NCBI GenBank assembly: GCA_014534415.1
Contig: JACVRM010000002.1
Span: 1-34,487 of the forward strand
Length of the DNA: 34,487 bases
Origin: Thermoleophilia bacterium
Lineage (GTDB): Bacteria > Actinomycetota > Thermoleophilia > Gaiellales > Gaiellaceae
Direction of reading: 5' to 3'
This document shows, piece after piece, positions 29,595-34,487 of the stretch. The notes below the pieces were generated by a model that was not told where the DNA came from, made no database searches, and worked only from the letters and a program-made list of their open reading frames with translations. The first letter of the stretch is position 1; every line of letters starts with the position of its first letter. The position numbers and the translations under genes were made by a program.

Positions 29595-30277
29595 CCGGCC
29601 GCCGGCCGGACGAACAGCCCGGTCGCCGCGCGCTCGCCCACGGCGCGCTCGCCGCCGTTCAGGCGCACGGTGAACTGGCCGGCAGCCGGCTGCACGGCCT
29701 GCACCTCGATCTCCGCGCCCGGAACGAGCCCCTCGTCGTAGAACCAGTGCAGGAGGTCGCCGTCGTGCTCGGCGAGGCGGACGATCGTGGCGCGCGTGCC
29801 CGGCTCGAGCTCGGCAAGCGGCGCGAGGTCGCGGTTCTCCTCCTGCTCGACAGCAGGATCGACCGGCCAGCCGTGCGGACAGCGCTCGGGGTTGCCGAGC
29901 CGCGCCGCGATACGGTCGACCATCTCCTCCGTGAACGTGTCGCCGAGCTCGTCGGCGTGGACGTGCGCCTCGGCCGCCGTGTAGCCCATGAAGTCGGTCA
30001 ACAGGCGCTCGATGATGCGGTGCTTGCGGACGACCCGCTCGGCGCGCTCGCGGCCCGACTCGGTCAAAAGCGCCTCCTTCTGGCGGCCGCGCTCGACCAG
30101 TCCCTCGGCTTCGAGGCGCTTCAGCATCTCGCCCGCCGACGCGCGTGAGACGCCGAGCATCTCGGCGACGCGCGCCGCGAGCGTCGGGGAGCGGTTCGTC
30201 GCGGGGCGGTACTCGCCGATCGGGAAGGCCAGGAAGTAGATCGTCTCGAGGTACTCGTCCACCGAGTGGCCGGCCAC
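29591..30277 (-). CDS. DtxR/IdeR/MntR-family metal-dependent regulator
   Basis: 228 aa repressor-type protein. A winged helix (about 8-70; AEMLGVSRASAGEMLKRLEAEGLV) binds DNA, a dimerisation and metal domain follows (about 75-140; VRKHRIIERLLTDFMGYTAAEAHVHADELGD), then a C-terminal SH3-like/FeoA domain (about 150-225). Expected metal ligands: E8 and E11 in the first helix, H86, H105, H107 and D109. The E-H pair of DtxR (E105/H106) appears here as G112-D113, so the primary site differs. The gene lies 9 bp after the permease gene in the iron operon and most likely controls it through the palindromes at 32940 and 33989. Start could also be the GTG at 30262. Fe versus Mn specificity is open. Confidence 0.88.
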   Translation of the reverse strand: MAGHSVDEYLETIYFLAFPIGEYRPATNRSPTLAARVAEMLGVSRASAGEMLKRLEAEGLVERGRQKEALLTESGRERAERVVRKHRIIERLLTDFMGYTAAEAHVHADELGDTFTEEMVDRIAARLGNPERCPHGWPVDPAVEQEENRDLAPLAELEPGTRATIVRLAEHDGDLLHWFYDEGLVPGAEIEVQAVQPAAGQFTVRLNGGERAVGERAATGLFVRPAAG

Positions 30278-30286
30278 GCCGTCACT

Positions 30287-31891
30287 CTACCCCGGTGCGG
30301 CGGCTTCCCACGGCAGGCGCGCAGCGAGCGCGTAGACGAACGGCGCGGCGACCCCGATCAGCAGCAGCGCGGCCGGCGCAGCCTCGGAGTACGCGTCGAC
30401 CGAGGTGGCGGTCCAGATCTCGACGGCCAGGGTGTCGAAGCCGATCGGCCGCAGCAGCAGCGTCGCCGGCAGCTCCTTCATGGCACTGAGGAAGACGAGC
30501 GCCGCGCCGGTGAGGACGCCGGGCGCCGCGAGCGGCAGTGTGACGGACACCAGCACGCGGGCGCGGCCGCGCCCCAGCGTCCGGCCGGCCTCTTCGACAC
30601 GCGGGCTGACCGCGCCTAGCCCGGCCGACACGGCGGCGAGCGCCTGCGGGAGGAAGCGCACGACGTAGGCGAAGATCAGAATCGCGAGCGTCTGGTAGAG
30701 CACACCGCCGTACCGCGCGCCGAAGAAGACGAGTGCGAGCGCGACCACGATCCCCGGTAGCGCGTTGGACACGTACGCGAGCCGCTCGAGAGCGCGCGTC
30801 CAGAGAGCCGGGAAGCGCTGCGCGAGCACGGCGAGCGGGACGACGGCCACGACCGCCGCGCCTGCAGCGAGCCCGGACGCGAACACCGAGTTGCCCGCCT
30901 CGCTCCACGGCAGATCGACGGGCTTGCCGAGCTCGAGCCCGCGCGCCGTCCAGTACGCGAGCACACCGACGGGCAGCGCCAGAAACGAGCCGACCACGAG
31001 CGCGCAGAAGGCGAGCGCCGCCCACCGCCAGCGGCCGAGCGCGATGGGCGCCGGCCGGCGTGCGGAGCCGGGCGACGTGCGCACCGTGCGCGCCCGCCGC
31101 ACCCAGCCCTCCGCAAGCACGACCGCGGCAGTCAGCGCAACGAGGACGAGCGCGAGCGCCGCCGCGGAATTGCGGTCGAAGAGCGCCTGGTAGCGCAGGT
31201 ACACGGAGCGTGTCAACGCGTCGTACTGCATCAGCGAGACGGCGCCGAAGTCCGACAGCGCGTACAGCGCGACGAGCAGAGCGCCCGCCGCGATGGACGG
31301 TCGCAGCGACGGCAGCGTCACGCGGAAGAAGACGCCGGCCCGCGAGCTGCCGAGCGACTGTGCCGCCTCCTCGAGCGCCGGATCGAGCCCGCGCAGCGCG
31401 GCCGCCGTCAACAGGAAGACGTAGGGGTACGTCGAGATCGTCAGTGCCAGCAGCGCGCCCGGAAACCCGTAGATCTCGGGCAGGCGTTCGACCCCGAACG
31501 GCTCCTCCAGCACGTCCTGGAGCAGCCCGCGAGGTCCGAGCGCTCCGAGCAGGGCGAGCGCCGAGACGTAGCTGGGGATCACGAGCGGCAGGGCGGCCGC
31601 GACTGCCCACAACCGTCGGCCGGGCAGATCGGTACGGGCGACGAGCCAGGCGAGTGGCACGCCGACCGCCACCGTGGCGGCGACCACGGCGCAGACGAGC
31701 AGCGCGGTCGCCGCGACGAGGTCGGCGGTCGGCCCCGGCTCGACGAGCTCCCATGCGGCCGAGCCCGGCGGCCCCGCGCGGAGGGTGAGGTAGACGAGCG
31801 GGAGGAGAACCGCGCCGACGGCGAGGAGCGCGGGAAGCGCCAGAAAGAGTGGCGCGCGGCGGCCGAAGACGGCCGCTCGGCCGGAAGTCAC
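30287..31891 (-). CDS. fbpB: Ferric-iron ABC transporter permease, fused two-domain
   Basis: 534 aa permease of the FbpB/SfuB/HitB type with about twelve membrane helices. The two halves each carry an EAA loop for the ATPase: EEAAQSLGSSRAGVFFRVTLP (first) and EEAGRTLGRGRARVLVSVTLP (second). The GTG start overlaps the stop of the binding-protein gene by 4 bp. It works with the binding protein and ATPase encoded upstream to import Fe3+. The thiamine-type permease ThiP has the same architecture, but the binding protein and the regulator point to iron. Confidence 0.9.
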   Translation of the reverse strand: MTSGRAAVFGRRAPLFLALPALLAVGAVLLPLVYLTLRAGPPGSAAWELVEPGPTADLVAATALLVCAVVAATVAVGVPLAWLVARTDLPGRRLWAVAAALPLVIPSYVSALALLGALGPRGLLQDVLEEPFGVERLPEIYGFPGALLALTISTYPYVFLLTAAALRGLDPALEEAAQSLGSSRAGVFFRVTLPSLRPSIAAGALLVALYALSDFGAVSLMQYDALTRSVYLRYQALFDRNSAAALALVLVALTAAVVLAEGWVRRARTVRTSPGSARRPAPIALGRWRWAALAFCALVVGSFLALPVGVLAYWTARGLELGKPVDLPWSEAGNSVFASGLAAGAAVVAVVPLAVLAQRFPALWTRALERLAYVSNALPGIVVALALVFFGARYGGVLYQTLAILIFAYVVRFLPQALAAVSAGLGAVSPRVEEAGRTLGRGRARVLVSVTLPLAAPGVLTGAALVFLSAMKELPATLLLRPIGFDTLAVEIWTATSVDAYSEAAPAALLLIGVAAPFVYALAARLPWEAAAPG

Positions 31892-32922
31892 CGCGTGAAG
31901 CCGACCTCGTTCAGCATGCGCAGCGTCGCTTCGAGCTCGCGCCCGAGGCGGCCGATGTTGACGCCCGCGCCCTGGATCTTCGCGAGCGCCGGCAGGCCGG
32001 CCCGCGGCTGCACCCCGCGGACGAGCGGATACTCGGCGCGGCCGGGGCTCGTCGCAAAGAACTGCTGGGCGCCGCGCGAGAGCAGGAAGTTGATGAACCG
32101 CGTGGCCTGCACGCGCCGCTCGCTGGCGCTCACGACGCCCGCGCCCGCGACGTTCAGGAGCGCGCCGGGGTCACGCCTGGTCAGGAAGTAGTTCGCGACC
32201 GGCGCGTTCGGCTGCTCCTCCTTCAGCTGGTACAGGTAGTAGTGGTTGACGAGCCCGACCTCGATCTCGCGCCGGGCGAGCGCGGTCAGGATCTGCGAGT
32301 TCCTCGCGTAGAGCTTCGGCTCGTTCTCGCGGATCGCGACCAGCCACGCGCGCGTACGCTCGTCGCCGACCTTGAGTCGCATGGCGGTCACGAAGGCCTG
32401 GAAGGAGGCGTTCGTGGGCGGGAGGCCGATCCTGCCCTTCCAGCGGCGCTGCGTGAGACCCCAGATGGTCTTTGGGAGTTCGCTGCGCTTCACGGCGTCG
32501 GTGTTGAATGCGATGACGCGCGCGCGTCCGGTGACGCCGATCCAGCGCTTGCCCGGCGCGCGGAACCGCTTCGGGACGCGGTTGAGGGTCGTGGCCGGAA
32601 GGACGGCGAGGCGCCCTTTGGCCGCGACCGCGCCGAGCGCGCCCGCGTCCTGAGCGAAGAAGACGTCGGCCGGGCTGTTGCTCCCTTCCTCGAGCAGGGT
32701 CGCCGCCAGCTCGGCGCTGTCGCCGTAGCGGATCTCGAGCTCGATGCCCGTAAGCCGCGTGTACGTCTCGAAGAGCGGCTTCACGAACCTCTCCTCGCGG
32801 CCGGAATAGACGACGAGCTTCGTCGCTTGCAGCGCGGCGGGACGGCCGGCCGCCGTCACCGACGCCGTCAGCGACGCGGCGAGGACCGCAACGACGAGTC
32901 CGAGGCGGACGAGCGCTGTCAT
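31888..32922 (-). CDS. fbpA: Ferric-iron ABC transporter substrate-binding protein
   Basis: 344 aa periplasmic-binding-protein fold of the FbpA/FutA/HitA class. A signal peptide covers about 1-25 (lacking a lipobox cysteine). The family start LVVYSGREERFVKPLFETYTRLTG is at 36-59, and the Fe-binding tyrosine pair is Y228-Y229 in NHYYLY. The ATG was chosen because the -35, -10 and operator lie just upstream; the in-frame TTG at 32961 is the -35 itself. No lipobox means secretion or N-terminal anchoring, unusual for Gram-positives. First gene of a transcript with the permease and regulator genes. Confidence 0.9.
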   Translation of the reverse strand: MTALVRLGLVVAVLAASLTASVTAAGRPAALQATKLVVYSGREERFVKPLFETYTRLTGIELEIRYGDSAELAATLLEEGSNSPADVFFAQDAGALGAVAAKGRLAVLPATTLNRVPKRFRAPGKRWIGVTGRARVIAFNTDAVKRSELPKTIWGLTQRRWKGRIGLPPTNASFQAFVTAMRLKVGDERTRAWLVAIRENEPKLYARNSQILTALARREIEVGLVNHYYLYQLKEEQPNAPVANYFLTRRDPGALLNVAGAGVVSASERRVQATRFINFLLSRGAQQFFATSPGRAEYPLVRGVQPRAGLPALAKIQGAGVNIGRLGRELEATLRMLNEVGFTR

Positions 32923-32932
32923 GCGGCGCGCA

Positions 32933-32961
32933 ACGATATGTAAGGCAACCCTTACAGTCAA
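32933..32961 (-). promoter_or_regulatory. Promoter of the iron binding-protein operon with operator in the spacer
   Basis: On the minus strand TTGACT (32961-32956), 17 nt, TATCGT (32938-32933), then ATG after 10 nt. The spacer is a palindrome, GTAAGGGTTGCCTTAC (32955-32940). A repressor bound there would block RNA polymerase, the classic DtxR arrangement; the half site resembles DtxR/IdeR boxes (AAGG..CCTT). Confidence 0.7.
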
Positions 32962-32962
32962 G

Positions 32963-33988
32963 TTACGGCGCGCCGAACACCGTCACCTCGTCGCCGTGCG
33001 CGCGCAGCAGGACGCGCTCGCCCAGGCGGACGATCTCCGTCGAGGGGCGCTGGGAAACGAGCGTCGTGCCGTCACCGAGTCGCACGCGGTAGAAGACGTC
33101 GTGGCCGCGGAACTGGCGGTCGACGACCTCGCCGCTCCCCTGGGCGTCGGGCAGCAGCTCCAGGCGCTCGGGACGGATCAGGACCTCGACCGCCTCGCCG
33201 TGTCCGTTCGGCGTGACCGCGAACGAGCCGATCGGAGTGTCGACTCGGTCGCCGGCCAGGCGGCCCGGAACGAAATTCGCCGCGCCCGCGAACTCGGCCG
33301 TCCACCGGTCGGCCGGCCGCAGATAGACGTCTTCAGCGCTGCCGGCCTGCACGACGGCGCCGTCGTGCATGAGCGCGATGCGGTCGGAGAGCGAGAACGC
33401 CTCCTCGCGGTCGTGCGTGACGAGCAGCACCGTGACGCCCGCCCGGCGGAGGATCTCGGCGAGCTCCTCACGCATCGCCTGACGGAGCAGCGGGTCGATG
33501 TTGCTCCACGGCTCGTCCAGCAGAATCGTGCCCGGCTCCGGGCCGAGCGCGCGGGCGAGCGCCACGCGCTGCTGCTGTCCGCCGGACAGCTCGTGCGGGT
33601 AGCGCTGCTCGTAGCCGGCGAGCCCCACGAGCCCGAGCACCGCGGCAACGCGCCGCGCGCGTCCGCTCCGCTCGACCCCGTATCCGACGTTCTGCGCGAC
33701 GGTGCGGTGCGGAAAGAGCGCGTAGTCCTGGAACACGATGCCCACGTTGCGGCGCTCGGGAGGAACCCACGCGCGCCGGCCGGCGACCAGGCTGCCCTCC
33801 ACCTCGATCTCGCCGGTGTCCGGTGCTTCGAGCCCCGCGATCAGTCGGAGGAGCGTCGTCTTGCCGCACCCGCTCGGCCCGAGCAGAGCGACGAACTCGC
33901 CGCGTCCGGCCGTCAGGCTGGCGTCGCGCACGGCGGGAACTTGTCCGAACGACTTCGAGACGCCGGTGAGGCGGATCGTCTCCGACAT
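32963..33988 (-). CDS. fbpC: Ferric-iron ABC transporter ATP-binding protein
   Basis: 341 aa ABC ATPase. Walker A GPSGCGKT (37-44), Q-loop FQDYALFPH (86-94), signature LSGGQQQRV (134-142), Walker B ILLDEP (155-160) and H-loop H192 in VTHDREEA. A TOBE-like C-terminal domain (about 235-341) follows, as in FbpC and other CUT/iron ATPases. It precedes the binding-protein gene by 40 bp on the same strand, with its own operator copy at the start codon. The ATG sits directly after that operator, so the message is leaderless or nearly so. Confidence 0.92.
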   Translation of the reverse strand: MSETIRLTGVSKSFGQVPAVRDASLTAGRGEFVALLGPSGCGKTTLLRLIAGLEAPDTGEIEVEGSLVAGRRAWVPPERRNVGIVFQDYALFPHRTVAQNVGYGVERSGRARRVAAVLGLVGLAGYEQRYPHELSGGQQQRVALARALGPEPGTILLDEPWSNIDPLLRQAMREELAEILRRAGVTVLLVTHDREEAFSLSDRIALMHDGAVVQAGSAEDVYLRPADRWTAEFAGAANFVPGRLAGDRVDTPIGSFAVTPNGHGEAVEVLIRPERLELLPDAQGSGEVVDRQFRGHDVFYRVRLGDGTTLVSQRPSTEIVRLGERVLLRAHGDEVTVFGAP

Positions 33989-34004
33989 GCAAGGTGAACC
34001 TTAC
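33989..34004 (-). promoter_or_regulatory. Second copy of the iron-operon palindrome
   Basis: Minus strand GTAAGGTTCACCTTGC (34004-33989), one base from the symmetrical form at 32940, ending directly at the ATG. It includes TAAGGT (34003-33998), a possible -10 of the ATPase gene. Confidence 0.6.
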
Positions 34005-34017
34005 AACCGCCCCGCGG

Positions 34018-34023
34018 TACGCT
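34018..34023 (+). promoter_or_regulatory. Leaderless -10 box of priA
   Basis: TACGCT fits TAnnnT and ends 8 nt before the GTG at 34032. It lies 14 bp from the iron operator, in the gap between the two divergent genes. Confidence 0.45.
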
Positions 34024-34031
34024 CGGCGACC

Positions 34032-34487
34032 GTGCCGTTCGCCGACGTCCAGCCGCTCGTCACGCCGCGGGCGCTGACGCGGCGCTTCACGTACTCGGTG
34101 CCGGAGGGCGTCGGCAAGGGTGCAGTCGTGGCGGTCCGCTTCGGCGGTGCACGCACTCGCGGCGTCGTGGTCGGTACCGTGGCCGAGGCGCCGCCGGGCG
34201 TCGAACCCGTGGACGTCGAACGCGTGGTCGAGACGCTGCCGCCCGCGCTGGTCGACCTGGCGCTCTGGGTGGCCGACTACTACGGGTCGACGGCCGGGCG
34301 CGCGCTTGGGCTGGTCGCCCCGCACACGCGCCGCCGCCGCGTCGAGAAGCCGTCGCCGGTCGCCCGTGAGTCGCTATCGGCAGCGGCGGAGACGCCGCCG
34401 AAGCCGACGCAGGCTCAGGAGGCGGCTGTGGTCCGCATCGAGGCGGCGCTCGACGGGGGCGGCGGCAGGTTCCTCCTCTACGGCGCG
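34032..34487 (+). CDS. priA: Primosomal protein N' (PriA helicase), N-terminal part
   Basis: First 152 codons of PriA, which reloads the replicative helicase at stalled forks; the gene runs off the window. The N-terminal 3'-DNA-binding domain reads RRFTYSVPEGVGKGAVVAVRFGGARTRGVVVG (18-49), and the helicase linker starts near VADYYGSTAGRALGLVAP. Just before the end, TQAQEAAVVRIEAALDGGGG leads toward the Walker A motif. Actinobacterial PriA is often a truncated helicase lacking intact motifs; this fragment stops too early to say. The GTG start follows a leaderless -10. Confidence 0.88.
   Translation, partial: MPFADVQPLVTPRALTRRFTYSVPEGVGKGAVVAVRFGGARTRGVVVGTVAEAPPGVEPVDVERVVETLPPALVDLALWVADYYGSTAGRALGLVAPHTRRRRVEKPSPVARESLSAAAETPPKPTQAQEAAVVRIEAALDGGGGRFLLYGA

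Overview
This is a GC-rich (roughly 70%), densely packed chromosomal window. Gene content, gene order and the frequent leaderless GTG/ATG starts suggest an actinomycete, probably a member of the Thermoleophilia (Gaiella/Solirubrobacter-like). That placement is inference from protein style and synteny; no rRNA or tRNA is present to confirm it. No insertion sequence, prophage, CRISPR array or tRNA was found.

Layout. (1) 1-2042: end of an ECF sigma factor gene overlapping a one-TM, probable anti-sigma gene, an exported YtkA-like protein and a small protein behind a structured leader. (2) 2175-5810: lgt, scpA, scpB, an RluB-type pseudouridine synthase and a GNAT acetyltransferase. (3) 6118-12949: trpS on the minus strand, divergent from a tight plus-strand run of DAHP synthase, aroA, cmk, plsC and der, then a translationally coupled pair of uncharacterised genes. 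(4) 13106-24616: a large glycerol/dihydroxyacetone locus (glpF, dhaK, dhaL, glpK, then glpA, glpB, glpC and a DhaM-HPr-Enzyme I fusion) running into pgsA, with a small repeat protein encoded antisense in the middle. (5) 24635-27407: a DUF3352-like lipoprotein and metK. (6) 27440-29594: a one-TM protein, a solo LuxR-type regulator, an exported protein and a structured, gene-poor stretch. (7) 29591-33988, minus strand: a ferric-iron ABC transporter (ATPase, binding protein, permease) with its DtxR-family regulator. (8) 34032-end: start of priA.

How it works together. Glycerol enters through GlpF, is phosphorylated by GlpK and oxidised by GlpABC to DHAP. Dihydroxyacetone reaches the same pool through DhaK/DhaL, which need phosphoryl groups from DhaM. 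Here DhaM is fused to HPr and a full-length Enzyme I, so the whole PEP-to-DhaL relay is encoded in the locus. The adjoining pgsA uses glycerol 3-phosphate for phospholipid synthesis.

Best leads. First, trpS is preceded by a 21-codon leaderless leader peptide with a Trp-Ser-Trp stretch, a well-spaced promoter and competing RNA helices: a candidate ribosome-mediated attenuator. Second, both iron-transporter promoters carry the same GTAAGG-N4-CCTTAC palindrome, once exactly between the -35 and -10. Third, the one-polypeptide PTS. Fourth, a consistent series of leaderless promoters with a TAnnnT-type -10 box 6-8 nt before the start codon. All calls come from reading the sequence; no database search was run.
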